NCBI GenBank assembly: GCA_021803325.1
Contig: JAJZLP010000202.1
Coordinates: forward strand, 2,101 to 52,778
Source: Actinomycetes bacterium
GTDB taxonomy: Bacteria; Actinomycetota; Acidimicrobiia; Acidimicrobiales; UBA8190
Length of the DNA stretch: 50,678 bases
Reading direction: 5' to 3'
Part shown: piece after piece, positions 34,401 through 42,340 of the stretch
Position numbering within the stretch: position 1 is the stretch's first letter
How the letters are laid out: each line of letters opens with the position of its first letter
Made by a program: the position numbers and the translations under genes
The notes under the pieces: generated by a model
The model's input: only the letters and a program-made list of their open reading frames with translations
Told to the model about the DNA's origin: nothing
The model's database searches: none

Positions 34401-34575
34401 CGGTGACATCAGCGTGAACACCGAGCTGGCCCGCCAGGTGTACCGGGATTGGCTGGAGCGCACCCGGCCCGCACACGCCGTGTCCCCCGACGGCACCCGC
34501 CGTCCGTCATGGCTGATGCGACCCCTCAAACCGTCCGCCGTGGCGCAGCGCCTGCCGGCGTCGGCGGGCTCGTGA
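31492..34575 (+). CDS. Molybdopterin-dependent oxidoreductase, catalytic subunit (DMSO reductase superfamily)
   Basis: A 1,027-aa Mo/W-bisMGD enzyme. After a 60-residue Gly/Ala/Asp-rich head comes the [4Fe-4S] motif C124-x2-C127-x3-C131-x29-C161 (TTCFNCESACGLL, RGRNCAKG). The probable Mo ligand is C252 in HNSHTNVCSSGGRTG. The C-terminal MGD-binding beta-barrel ends near residue 1,000 (ISGMHCWHQAVRV). There is no twin-arginine signal, so together with the ferredoxin-NrfD partner it forms a complex with a cytoplasmic active site. The layout (catalytic, FeS, NrfD) recalls polysulfide, tetrathionate and selenate/arsenate reductases and formate dehydrogenase-like enzymes; substrate and direction are unknown. 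GGGAGAG precedes the ATG. No TorD-type chaperone gene is nearby. Confidence 0.87.
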   Translation: MTIESDGVDSAGTGSSAGAGAGGEAGGADAGGRAGDADVGGRAGDAGDGNVDVDADVDVAALGARVLASRAATEARGETFYPGPSKVGLGAFPPKERWDDWVELDSRSWPRRVERRSMLVPTTCFNCESACGLLAYVDRDTLQVRKFEGNPEHPGSRGRNCAKGPATINQVTDPDRILYPLRRVGARGEGRWERAGWDEALDVIGGRIRAALLEGRHNEIMVHIGRPGEDGFTERVLASWGVDGHNSHTNVCSSGGRTGFQFWTGIDRPSPDHAHADVIYLISSHLETGHYFNPHAQRITEARARGAKVIVLDTRLSNTATHADYWLSPQPGSEAAINLAIARHIVETKRYDREFIRRWWNWEEHLAACRPDLPQRFESFEQALGELYAGFTFDFAAAESGIDAATLAEVAEIVARAGTRFSCHSWRSAAAGNLGGWQVSRTAFLLAALLGAVATEGGTFPNAYNKFVPRPIHQPPHPQVWQELSWPLEFPLAQNELSFLLPHFLKDGRGRLDTYFTRVYNPVWTNPDGLSWLEVLADEDLVGCHVALTPTWNESAYFADWVLPVGLASERHDTHSYEQYDGQWIGFRQPVLRAARERLGEAVGDSRQANPGEVWEENELWTELSWRIDPDGSLGIRQYHESRAHPGEKLTVDEYYAWMFEHSVPGLPEAAAAQGLTPLQYMRRYGAFEITRGQGALFDQPVPPEELADVRVSTRGRVYSAAPAPTGTNIAPVGAPPPDGDGRRPVGVMVDGEVRRGFPTPSGRLEFYSSTLASWGWPEHAVPGYIRSHVHPANMAPDQMVLLSTFRLPTQIHTRSANAKWLDELAHANPVWIHPADAGRLGITATGDLVRVETDIGHFVGRAWITEGIRPGVVACSHHMGRWRIEGQGRGQGQAMATVTLRHDEQGWAMRRVSGVGPYPSDDPDTRRIWWTDVGVHQNLTFAVHPDPISGMHCWHQAVRVTPARPGDQFGDISVNTELARQVYRDWLERTRPAHAVSPDGTRRPSWLMRPLKPSAVAQRLPASAGS
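31573..31626 (+). repeat. 27-bp tandem repeat in the head of the Mo-enzyme gene
   Basis: Two near-identical 27-bp units (31573-31599, 31600-31626, one or two changes) encode ADAGGRAGD and ADVGGRAGD, with degenerate continuation (GDG, then repeated VDVDAD). The low-complexity head probably grew by slippage. Confidence 0.8.
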
Positions 34576-34713
34576 GGCACTGAACGCATCGGGCCGGAGC
34601 ACGCCGGCGACCGTCGATGTTCTGGCGGGCATCGAGTGGTGGCGGCCGGGACCAGGATCTCCCGGCGTGACGCCGCTGCAGGCTATGGCTGCGTGGCGCC
34701 CGTGCTCCTCACG

Positions 34714-35181
34714 TCACGTCAGGTCAGGTCCGGCGGCGGTAGCCCCTGGCCCATGAGCGATCGCTGCTCCTGCGGCGAGCTCCTCGATCCAACGTGGCAG
34801 GCGCCGGGGCCGCCCGTCGAGGCCTACGGCGGCGTGGCGCGACGTGGCTGTGACACGCCGCTCGCCGCCGACCGACACGACGTAGCCCAGCTCAAAGGCC
34901 GCTCGCGAGGCAGCGCCCAGCCAGACCGTGACGGCCACGTCGTCGTCGAAGCGGACCGGCCGCTCGTAGTGCAGGCGGAGGTCGACCACCACCAGGTCGA
35001 TCCCGGCGGCTCGCACCTCACCGTAGGGATGGCCCGCGGCGCGCAACAGCTCGACGCGGGCGGCCTCGAGCCAGGCCGCGTACGACGCATGGTGGACCAC
35101 CCCCATCGCGTCGGTCTCCGCGAACCGGGCGCGCAGGCGGTGCGTGAATGCGTGGGTGGGAGGCTCGGTGTGCAGGTCCAC
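34714..35181 (-). CDS. Acyl-CoA thioesterase, YbgC/FadM-like hotdog fold
   Basis: A 155-aa single-hotdog enzyme that hydrolyses acyl-CoA thioesters. The signature is RARFAETDAMGVVHHASYAA, with D24 as the likely catalytic Asp and the HHASYAAWLEAARVELLR helix. The middle strand PVRFDDDVAVTVWL is also typical. The GTG start has no clear ribosome-binding site. It is alone between the Mo-enzyme gene (convergent) and a small Cys-rich gene (divergent). The acyl specificity is unknown. Confidence 0.83.
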   Translation of the reverse strand: MDLHTEPPTHAFTHRLRARFAETDAMGVVHHASYAAWLEAARVELLRAAGHPYGEVRAAGIDLVVVDLRLHYERPVRFDDDVAVTVWLGAASRAAFELGYVVSVGGERRVTATSRHAAVGLDGRPRRLPRWIEELAAGAAIAHGPGATAAGPDLT

Positions 35182-35292
35182 CCGGAGCAGTGTGCCCGCA
35201 ACCGGCGAGCTGGCTCAAGTGCGCCGGTCGCAATGCCGATCGTCATCGAGACGCCGTGGGTGACTGTCGAATCGGCGAGCAGAGGAGCCACG

Positions 35293-35463
35293 ATGACGAA
35301 GTGCCGAGGGATCCTGGTGCTGCACGAGGACGGGACAGCAGCGGGGTGCACCGCCCAGCCGTGCCCGGGCGCGCAGGTGGAGCGGCACCACGTCGTCGTG
35401 AGCTGCCACGCATACGGGGACTGCCCGACGTGTGCTTCCGAAGGGCTTGCGCGCAGCGCGTGA
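35293..35463 (+). CDS. Small cysteine-rich protein, 56 aa
   Basis: A short protein beginning MTKCRGILVLHEDG and ending HAYGDCPTCASEGLARSA. Six cysteines are spread as single residues in the N-terminal half and a C-x5-C-x2-C cluster near the end, suggesting a metal site or disulfides. GAGGAG lies 5 nt before the ATG, good support for translation. There is no signal peptide and no family that I recognise. The stop codon overlaps the first unit of a 14-bp tandem repeat. Confidence 0.55.
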   Translation: MTKCRGILVLHEDGTAAGCTAQPCPGAQVERHHVVVSCHAYGDCPTCASEGLARSA

Positions 35464-35545
35464 GGAGCTGAGCCGGAGGAGCTGAGCCGGAGGAACTGAG
35501 CCGGAGGAGCCGAGCCGGAGCAGCCGAGCCGGAAGAACTGAGCCG
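35462..35545 (+). repeat. 14-bp tandem repeat, six copies, starting in a stop codon
   Basis: Six head-to-tail copies of GAGGAGCTGAGCCG (the first two exact, the rest with one to three changes) begin at the second base of the small Cys-rich gene's TGA and run to 35545, about 65 bp from the end of the convergent thioesterase gene. Confidence 0.9.
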
Positions 35546-35611
35546 GAGCGACCGGGCATGCGTTGCCGGGCTCGATCAGATGCGGGTGCGCAGCTCGGTG
35601 CGGGCCGCTGC

Positions 35612-36610
35612 TCAGCTTGGTGCGACGACGACCGTGGCCAGCGCCACAACCAGGTCATCCGCACCGATGTCGTGGACCTCGATGCGGATGACGGTGCCCG
35701 TGGCCCCTGCGCCCAGTACCTGGCAGCGAGCCTCGACGGGTCCGACGCCGACCGGTGCCAGGAACTGCACCATGACCGACCGGCTCGACGGCAGGCCAGG
35801 GGCGCCGCCAACCGTGCGATGCGGTCGGCCCGAGGTGGCAGCGTGGCGCGCGGCGCGGTCTACCAGAACCGACATCGCCCCACCGTGCAGGATCCCCCAG
35901 GGGTTCCGCAGGTGGGGGAGCAGGTCGAGTCGGGTCGTGGTCGGTCCGATCTGCGACAGGGCGAACCAGTCCGGTACAGGCTCGACGGGTGGTGGTGCCC
36001 ACAGGTCGTGGCGAAGTGGTCGGCCGAACCCGAGGTCGAGCCCCTCAGCCCGGCGCACGGCAGACGTGACGAGGGCCTCCGCCACGCTGGTGGCCCTGGT
36101 TGCCTCGTCGCCCGCGGTGAACTGCACGCGAGCTACGGCAGTGCGCTCGGCGGTGTGCAGGACGGTGGCGGTGGCGTGAAGAGGCCCGGCGATGCTGGTC
36201 CGGTCGATCCGGACCACCAGGTTCGTGGTGACCACCCAGGCGGGCATCACGGCAAGCCCTGATGCCACGCCGCCAAGGATGTCGGACGTGCCGATCAGCG
36301 CGCCGATGTCGAGGGCTCCGTTGTCTGCCACCACGTGGTAGCCGGGGGTGAGCTGGCCTTCCAGGCGAGATGCCCCGAGCTTGGACGGCATGGCCGCCGA
36401 CGCAGCCGACCGTGATGGATCCGGCTGATCGTTCTCCAAAGCGATGGGGAGAGCGTGCGGCGTGACCTGGTGGACGAGAAGGGGCTCGGTCCGGTGATGC
36501 TCGGTTCGGGGCGCCGGGACCTCCTCGTACCGAAGCCCGTACGCACCGGCGATCCTGTCGCGACGGGGGTCGGCCTCGGCAAATCCGTCGGTCGGAGAGG
36601 CTCCGCTCAC
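35612..36610 (-). CDS. Double-hotdog thioesterase-like protein, second gene of the pair
   Basis: A 332-aa protein with two hotdog repeats. The second half has NPWGILHGGAMSVLVDRAAR, the HGG motif of the PaaI/YdiI thioesterase group, and a closing strand VIRIEVHDIGADDLVVALAT. The first half has DNGALDIGALIGTSDILGG and VVRIDRTSIAGPLHATATVL. It probably acts on an acyl-CoA, or is a non-catalytic binder of one. The GTG at 36610 overlaps the TGA of the upstream gene (GTGA), so translation should be coupled. The substrate is unknown. Confidence 0.75.
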   Translation of the reverse strand: MSGASPTDGFAEADPRRDRIAGAYGLRYEEVPAPRTEHHRTEPLLVHQVTPHALPIALENDQPDPSRSAASAAMPSKLGASRLEGQLTPGYHVVADNGALDIGALIGTSDILGGVASGLAVMPAWVVTTNLVVRIDRTSIAGPLHATATVLHTAERTAVARVQFTAGDEATRATSVAEALVTSAVRRAEGLDLGFGRPLRHDLWAPPPVEPVPDWFALSQIGPTTTRLDLLPHLRNPWGILHGGAMSVLVDRAARHAATSGRPHRTVGGAPGLPSSRSVMVQFLAPVGVGPVEARCQVLGAGATGTVIRIEVHDIGADDLVVALATVVVAPS

Positions 36611-37545
36611 GACGGACCAGCCTGGCGCACGATCAGCACCCATGCGTGCAGCGGACTGGCAGGTTCTGGGCCGGTGAGCGCCACGGAGGCCCCGGCGCGC
36701 CCCGTGTCGGCCGGAGCCCGGAGCACGACCGGCCGCACAGGTCCGGTCCGTGCCGGCTGGAGGAGGGCCAGGTGCAGCTCCGTGGCAGGTTGGGGGCTTG
36801 CCGAGGTGTCGGTGCCACCGGCACCCCAGGGTGGTGGTGGGGGAAGCTGCGTCGCCAGTTCCGCAAGGGCGGCGAGAGCGCCGGCGGAGGCGGTGCCGTG
36901 CCCGGTGCGCACGGGGCCGTCCGCGTCCAGACGCCAGCCTTCGAGATCTTGGGCAAGCCCGAACTGCCCGGGCGACCAGTTCTGCCTGTCGTCCACGGAT
37001 GCCGGCGCCGTCGGGTGCTCGACCCGGTCCGCACTCTGGCGTGATGGCACGGGAGGTGCGGAAACCCCGGCGGGACCGGTGCCGGCAGGCTGACCGGTGC
37101 CGGCCGGGTCGGCGAGCGCCAGCGTCACCGACACCCAGGCAACGGGCGCGCCGGCGCCGAGGTCGGCGCTCGGGCTGGTGCGCACGGTGCCTTCCAGCAC
37201 CAGCACGGATCGTCCGTGGCGGACCGTCCGCATGTCCAGGCGGACGTGCGCGGTGAGAGCAGACCACTGGCGAACGGTCAGGTCGCTGGTGGCGACCGAG
37301 CGTGACGGTGCCACCGCTTGGGCCAGAGACCGGCCTGCGGCGTCGGCAAGCGCGGTCAGAGCGCCCAGAGCGAGCGGTGTGCCGACCGTCGCTCCGGTGT
37401 GCGACTGGGGGCCCGGCATGAAGCCCGCAGCGGTGGCATCGTGCACCTCGGTGGTGATCGACAGCGCTCGGGCGAGCGGGTTGGCGGGCGGGGCAGAAGA
37501 ACCGGCAGGGGGACCGGAAGGATCGGCCTGAGGCACTGGGAGCAC
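36607..37545 (-). CDS. Hotdog thioesterase-like protein, first gene of the pair
   Basis: A 312-aa protein. The N-terminal half has a PaaI-like arrangement (TAAGFMPGPQSHTGATVGTP then LALGALTALADAAGRSLAQA). The middle strands are SDLTVRQWSALTAHVRLDMR and VLVLEGTVRTSPSADLGAG. The second half is less clear, with a Pro/Gly-rich stretch. The GTG at 37545 follows a minus-strand TACGGT box by 6 nt, fixing the start and indicating a leaderless operon with the next gene. It is divergent from the kdp locus. The pair may act as a heteromer. Confidence 0.68.
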   Translation of the reverse strand: MLPVPQADPSGPPAGSSAPPANPLARALSITTEVHDATAAGFMPGPQSHTGATVGTPLALGALTALADAAGRSLAQAVAPSRSVATSDLTVRQWSALTAHVRLDMRTVRHGRSVLVLEGTVRTSPSADLGAGAPVAWVSVTLALADPAGTGQPAGTGPAGVSAPPVPSRQSADRVEHPTAPASVDDRQNWSPGQFGLAQDLEGWRLDADGPVRTGHGTASAGALAALAELATQLPPPPPWGAGGTDTSASPQPATELHLALLQPARTGPVRPVVLRAPADTGRAGASVALTGPEPASPLHAWVLIVRQAGPS

Positions 37546-37551
37546 ACGGCG

Positions 37552-37557
37552 ACCGTA
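37552..37557 (-). promoter_or_regulatory. -10 box for the leaderless thioesterase pair
   Basis: TACGGT on the minus strand, 6 nt (CGCCGT), then GTG at 37545. Confidence 0.5.
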
Positions 37558-37683
37558 CCCAGGGTGGCCACAGGAATGCGAAACGTCCTGGCCGACGTCG
37601 GATCGCGCGCCGTTCACGAATCGTTGACGCGTAGCGGGCCGGGATTGACGGCGCCGTGACGGCGGCAGCCGGACCATGACGGC

Positions 37684-37767
37684 ATGGGTGATCTGCTGGT
37701 CGTGATCGGGACCGTCGGCTTCTTCGCTGCCATGGTGGCCCTGGCGTGGGCGCTGGAGCGCGCATGA
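37684..37767 (+). CDS. 27-aa membrane peptide upstream of kdpF
   Basis: MGDLLVVIGTVGFFAAMVAL followed by AWALERA: a single hydrophobic helix with a charged tail. Its TGA overlaps the kdpF ATG (ATGA), the same overlap style that links the rest of the operon. No ribosome-binding site is obvious. It could be an extra small Kdp subunit or a coupling ORF. Confidence 0.5.
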   Translation: MGDLLVVIGTVGFFAAMVALAWALERA

Positions 37768-37853
37768 GCGCCGTGCAGGGCGTGCTGCTGGCGGTGGCCG
37801 TCCTCGTCTTCATCTACCTCGGCGTGGCCATGTTCAAGCCGGAGCGCTTCTAG
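37764..37853 (+). CDS. kdpF: K+-transporting ATPase small subunit KdpF
   Basis: A 29-aa single-span peptide ([20 protein letters not shown] then ERF) of the right size and position for KdpF, which stabilises the KdpABC complex. The start overlaps the preceding small ORF by ATGA, and its TAG shares the G with the GTG of kdpA, so translation of the three is tightly coupled. Confidence 0.85.
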   Translation: MSAVQGVLLAVAVLVFIYLGVAMFKPERF

Positions 37854-39541
37854 TGGCCTACTTCTGGACGATCGTCGTCCTGGTCGCGGCGCTGGCCGTT
37901 GCGTGGCGGTTCCTCGGCTCGTACATGGCGGCGGTGTTCGACGGCCGGGTCCACTGGCTCGGCTTTTTGGAGCGCCCGCTGTACCGGGCGCTGGGCACCG
38001 GGCCGGACCACGAGCAGACGTGGAAACGGTACGCGGGCGCGCTGTTGGTGTTCTCGGCCGTGTCGGTCTTCGCCACCTACCTGGTGCTCCGTTTGCAGGG
38101 GTCGTTGCCGCTCAACCCGCAGCACCTTGGCGCGGTGTCCCCGGCGCTGGCCTGGAACACCGCGGTGTCGTTCGTCACCAACACGAATTGGCAGAACTAC
38201 GGCGGCGAGACGACCCTGTCGTACCTGTCGCAGATGACCTTGGTCGTCCAGCAGTTCGTGACGCCGGCGGTGGGCATAGCGGTGGCCATCGCCCTTGTGC
38301 GCGGGCTGTCGCGACGCTCCTCGCAGACGGTCGGCAACTTCTGGGTCGACGTCACCCGGTGCATGCTCTACATCCTGCTGCCTATCGCCTTCGTGGCCGG
38401 CATCGTCCTGGTGGGCCAAGGAGCGGTGCAGACCTTGGCCGGCCCGGTCACCATCCACGACCCGCTGAACGGGGTCACCCAGGTCATCGCCCGAGGGCCG
38501 ATCGCCTTCATGGAAGCCATCAAGCAGCTGGGCACCAACGGTGGCGGGTTCCTCAACGCCAATGCTGCCACCACGTTCGAGAACCCGACCGGGTTCACCA
38601 ACCTGCTGCTGATCTTCCTGCTGTTGGTGATCCCCTTTTCGCTGACCTACACCTTGGGAGCGATGGTCGGCTCGCGCCGTCAGGGCGCCGCGGTGCTGGC
38701 CGTCATGGCGATCATCTTCGGGACGTGGGTGGGGTTCACCAGCTTTGCGGAGCACCAGCCCAACCCGGCTGTGGCCGCCGCCGGGTTGGCGCACCAGCCG
38801 ACCGGGAACATGGAGGGCAAGGAGGTCCGCTTCGGCGACACCTCCTCCGCGCTGTTCAACGTGGCGTCGACACAGACGTCGACCGGCTCGGTGAATTCGT
38901 CGGCGGACTCGTTCACTCCCATGGGCGGGTTCGGGATGCTCACCGGCATGATGCTGGGCGAGGTCTCACCGGGCGGGGACGGCAGCGGGCTCTACACCAT
39001 CTTGCTGTTCGCTGTCATCGCCGTGTTCATCGGCGGGCTCATGATCGGTCGAACGCCGGAGTACCTCGGCAAGAAGATCCAGGCTCGGGAGGTGAAACTC
39101 GCCGGGTTGGGTGTGCTGGTGATGCCCATCGCCGTGCTGGTGCTCACCGGGCTCGCCGTGTCGTTGCACGCCGGGCGGGCCGGCCCGACGAACGTCGGCC
39201 CACACGGCTTCACCGAGATCCTGTACGCGATCACGTCGCAGGGGAACAACAACGGCTCCGCGTTTGCCGGGCTCAACGGGAACACGGCGTTCTACAACGT
39301 GATCGGCGGGATCGACATGCTGATTGGACGCTTTGCCATCATCGTTCCGGTGCTGGCACTGGCCGGTGCGTTGGCGGCGAAGGCGGTGGTTCCCGAGTCC
39401 CTCGGCACCTTCCGGACCGACAAGCCCATGTTCGTCGGCCTCACGATCGGCGCCATCCTGATCGTCGGTGGGCTCACCTTCTTCCCTGCCGTGTCCCTCG
39501 GCCCGATCGTGGAACAGCTCAGCCACGGGAGGTTCTTCTGA
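37853..39541 (+). CDS. kdpA: K+-transporting ATPase subunit A
   Basis: The 562-aa channel-like subunit that binds and passes K+ in the Kdp ATPase. Ten membrane spans with selectivity-filter loops: [36 protein letters not shown] and [16 protein letters not shown] are clearly seen, the fourth being less certain. Length and order are standard. It starts at a GTG sharing one base with the kdpF stop and ends at TGATG shared with kdpB. Confidence 0.97.
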   Translation: MAYFWTIVVLVAALAVAWRFLGSYMAAVFDGRVHWLGFLERPLYRALGTGPDHEQTWKRYAGALLVFSAVSVFATYLVLRLQGSLPLNPQHLGAVSPALAWNTAVSFVTNTNWQNYGGETTLSYLSQMTLVVQQFVTPAVGIAVAIALVRGLSRRSSQTVGNFWVDVTRCMLYILLPIAFVAGIVLVGQGAVQTLAGPVTIHDPLNGVTQVIARGPIAFMEAIKQLGTNGGGFLNANAATTFENPTGFTNLLLIFLLLVIPFSLTYTLGAMVGSRRQGAAVLAVMAIIFGTWVGFTSFAEHQPNPAVAAAGLAHQPTGNMEGKEVRFGDTSSALFNVASTQTSTGSVNSSADSFTPMGGFGMLTGMMLGEVSPGGDGSGLYTILLFAVIAVFIGGLMIGRTPEYLGKKIQAREVKLAGLGVLVMPIAVLVLTGLAVSLHAGRAGPTNVGPHGFTEILYAITSQGNNNGSAFAGLNGNTAFYNVIGGIDMLIGRFAIIVPVLALAGALAAKAVVPESLGTFRTDKPMFVGLTIGAILIVGGLTFFPAVSLGPIVEQLSHGRFF

Positions 39542-41730
39542 TGACGAGCCCCACCGATCGTGCCGCTGTCGCCGGGGACCCAGCCGGCGCAGCTGGCGGT
39601 GTCGGTCCAAGCGGAAGCGACCCGAGCCCAGAGGGCAGCGCAGCCACAGGAGCCGGTGCCGGCCTACCGGGTGGTCCGCCGGGGCCCAGCCCGGATCGGA
39701 CCGGCCGTGCCCGCGGCGTCGCCCGCTCCCGCAGCCTGTTCGACCGCGAGATCCTGCGGTCCGCGTCGCTCGACGCGGTGCGCAAGCTCGATCCGAGGGT
39801 GCAGCTGAAGAACCCGGTGATGTTCGTGGTCCTGGTCGGGACGGTCATCACGTTCATCGAGGCCATCGTCCATCCCGGGACGTTCACCTGGTCCATCGCC
39901 ATCTGGCTCCTCCTCACCGTGCTGTTCGCCAATTTCGCCGAGGGGATGGCCGAAGGCCGGGGCAAGGCCCAGGCCGACACGCTCAGGAAGATGCGCACCG
40001 AAGCCGAGGCCCGGCGCCTGGGTCCCAACGGGTCCGAGGAACGCGTCCCTGCCTCGGCGTTGGCCAAGGGCGACACGGTGGTGTGCGAGGCCGGCGACGT
40101 GATCCCGTCCGACGGCGAGATCGTCGAGGGGGTGGCGTCGGTCGACGAATCGGCCATCACCGGTGAGTCGGCACCGGTCATCCGTGAGTCCGGCGGGGAC
40201 CGCTCGGCGGTGACCGGCGGCACACGGGTCCTGTCGGACCGCATCGTGGTCGAGATCACAGCCGAGCCGGGTCACACGTTCATGGACCGCATGATCTCGC
40301 TGGTGGAAGGGGCGAGCCGGCAGAAGACCCCGAACGAGATCGCTCTCACCATCCTGCTGGCCGTCCTCACCATCGTGTTCCTGCCGGTCGTGGTGGTGCT
40401 CGACCCCTTCGCTCGTTTCGCCGGGGCGAACGTGTCGGTCGTCGTGCTTGTCGCCCTGCTCGTTTGCCTCATTCCGACCACCATCGGAGCGCTGCTGTCC
40501 GCTATCGGCATCGCCGGGATGGACCGCCTGGTGCAGCGCAACGTCCTGGCCATGAGCGGTCGTGCCGTGGAGGCAGCCGGCGACGTGCAGACCCTGCTGC
40601 TCGACAAGACGGGGACCATCACCCTCGGCAACAGGATGGCCAGCCGGTTCGTCGGCGTCGGGGGCCATGACGAACAGGCGGTGGCAGAAGCTGCCCAGCT
40701 CGCCTCCTTGGCCGACGAGACCCCCGAAGGCCGGTCGGTCGTGGTGCTGGCCAAGGAGCGTTTCGGCATCCGCGAGCGCGAGCTTGCCGGCGAGCACCAG
40801 TTCGTGCCGTTCAGCGCCACGACGCGGATGTCGGGTATCGACGTGGACGGCCGCCAGGTTCGCAAGGGCGCAGGCGAGCAGGTCAAACAGTGGGTGGCCG
40901 GCCAAGGTGGTCAGGTCCCGCCCGAGCTCGACAGGGTCGTCGAGGAGATTGCCCGCAGCGGAGCCACGCCGCTGGTGGTAGCCGACGGCGCTGAGGTCCT
41001 TGGCGTGATCGAGTTGAAGGACGTGGTGAAGCAGGGCATACGCGAGAAGTTCGCCGAGATGCGCCAGATGGGCATCCGCACCGTCATGATCACCGGGGAC
41101 AATCCGCTCACCGCGGCGGCTATCGCCCAGGAGGCGGGAGTCGACGACTTCCTGGCGGAGGCTACTCCTGAGCGGAAGATGGAGCTCATCCGGGCCGAGC
41201 AGCAAGGCGGAAAGCTCGTGGCCATGACCGGGGACGGGACCAACGATGCCCCGGCGCTTGCCCAGGCGGACGTAGGCGTGGCCATGAACACCGGCACCAC
41301 CGCAGCCAAAGAGGCTGGCAACATGGTCGACCTCGACTCCAACCCGACCAAGCTCATCGACGTGGTGGAGATCGGCAAGCAGCTGCTCATCACCCGTGGG
41401 TCGCTCACCACCTTCTCGATCGCCAACGACGTGGCCAAGTACTTCGCCATCATCCCGGCGCTCTTCGTCGCGACATACCCACAGCTCGGTGCTCTGAACA
41501 TCATGCGCCTGCACAGTCCACAGTCCGCCGTGCTGTCCGCCGTGATCTTCAACGCGCTGGTGATCGTCGCGCTCATCCCCCTGGCGCTTCGCGGCGTGCG
41601 GTTCCGCCCGTCTGGAGCAGCATCCATCCTGCGGCGAAACGTCTTCATCTACGGCGTCGGCGGGATCATCACCCCGTTCGTGTTCATCAAGCTCATCGAC
41701 ATGGTCCTGGTGGCCATCCACGCCTACTGA
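39541..41730 (+). CDS. kdpB: K+-transporting ATPase subunit B (P-type ATPase)
   Basis: The 729-aa catalytic subunit that couples ATP hydrolysis to K+ uptake. Phosphorylated Asp is D355 in [13 protein letters not shown]. The actuator TGESAPV, the nucleotide domain AGEQVKQWV and the hinge [18 protein letters not shown] are all present. It is 40-50 residues longer than usual at the N terminus because of a Gly/Pro/Ala/Ser-rich stretch before [18 protein letters not shown]. The ATG overlaps the kdpA stop. Confidence 0.97.
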   Translation: MTSPTDRAAVAGDPAGAAGGVGPSGSDPSPEGSAATGAGAGLPGGPPGPSPDRTGRARGVARSRSLFDREILRSASLDAVRKLDPRVQLKNPVMFVVLVGTVITFIEAIVHPGTFTWSIAIWLLLTVLFANFAEGMAEGRGKAQADTLRKMRTEAEARRLGPNGSEERVPASALAKGDTVVCEAGDVIPSDGEIVEGVASVDESAITGESAPVIRESGGDRSAVTGGTRVLSDRIVVEITAEPGHTFMDRMISLVEGASRQKTPNEIALTILLAVLTIVFLPVVVVLDPFARFAGANVSVVVLVALLVCLIPTTIGALLSAIGIAGMDRLVQRNVLAMSGRAVEAAGDVQTLLLDKTGTITLGNRMASRFVGVGGHDEQAVAEAAQLASLADETPEGRSVVVLAKERFGIRERELAGEHQFVPFSATTRMSGIDVDGRQVRKGAGEQVKQWVAGQGGQVPPELDRVVEEIARSGATPLVVADGAEVLGVIELKDVVKQGIREKFAEMRQMGIRTVMITGDNPLTAAAIAQEAGVDDFLAEATPERKMELIRAEQQGGKLVAMTGDGTNDAPALAQADVGVAMNTGTTAAKEAGNMVDLDSNPTKLIDVVEIGKQLLITRGSLTTFSIANDVAKYFAIIPALFVATYPQLGALNIMRLHSPQSAVLSAVIFNALVIVALIPLALRGVRFRPSGAASILRRNVFIYGVGGIITPFVFIKLIDMVLVAIHAY

Positions 41731-41743
41731 AAGAGACGCCACC

Positions 41744-42340
41744 ATGCTCGCCCACCTTCGCCGCTCCGTCGTCTTCGCCGTCGTCTGCTTCGTCTTCTTC
41801 GGGCTGCTCTACAGCCTGGCCGGCACGGGTGTCGCCCAGGCCCTGTTCCCGCACCAGGCGAACGGGTCGCTCACCGCTGTCGGCTCCCCGCTCATCGGCC
41901 AGACGTGGACGAGCACCCGATGGTTCCACGGCCGGCCCGACAATTTCGGCCCCTACGCGGCGAACCCGAAGACGGGGGTGGCCGGCGGGGACAACCCACT
42001 GGTGGCCAACGGGGTGAAGGGGGAGTCCGGTGCCACGAACCTCGGTCCGCGTTCCAAGGCGCTGGTGGCCGACACCCGCCTGCTGGTGGCATGGTGGCAT
42101 GCCCACGGGGTCGACCCAACCACCGACCTGGTGACGACGTCGGGCAGCGGCTACGACCCCGACATCACGCCAACCGACGCGCTGGTGCAGATCCCGATGG
42201 TGTCGAAGGCGACGGGCGTGTCGCCTGCAGCTCTGAGGCACCTGATCGCCAGCCAGACCCAGGGGCGCCAGCTCGGGTTCCTCGGCAGTCCCATCGTCAA
42301 CGTGCTCGATCTCAACCGGGCCTTGGCACGGCTCGAATGA
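41744..42340 (+). CDS. kdpC: K+-transporting ATPase subunit C
   Basis: A 198-aa accessory subunit with one N-terminal membrane span (VVFAVVCFVFFGLLYSLAG) and an outside domain. Family motifs are GSPLIGQTWTSTRWFHGRP, SGATNLGPRSKAL, SGSGYDPDITP and NVLDLNRAL. The ATG is 13 bp after kdpB, with a purine-rich AAAGAGA before it. Its TGA overlaps the next gene by ATGA. Confidence 0.96.
   Translation: MLAHLRRSVVFAVVCFVFFGLLYSLAGTGVAQALFPHQANGSLTAVGSPLIGQTWTSTRWFHGRPDNFGPYAANPKTGVAGGDNPLVANGVKGESGATNLGPRSKALVADTRLLVAWWHAHGVDPTTDLVTTSGSGYDPDITPTDALVQIPMVSKATGVSPAALRHLIASQTQGRQLGFLGSPIVNVLDLNRALARLE

Noticed and set aside
27899-34575. A defence or mobile island around the GntR/Mo-enzyme block
   Set aside because: No integrase, transposase, terminal repeats, tRNA target or shift in codon use is visible; it looks like ordinary metabolism.
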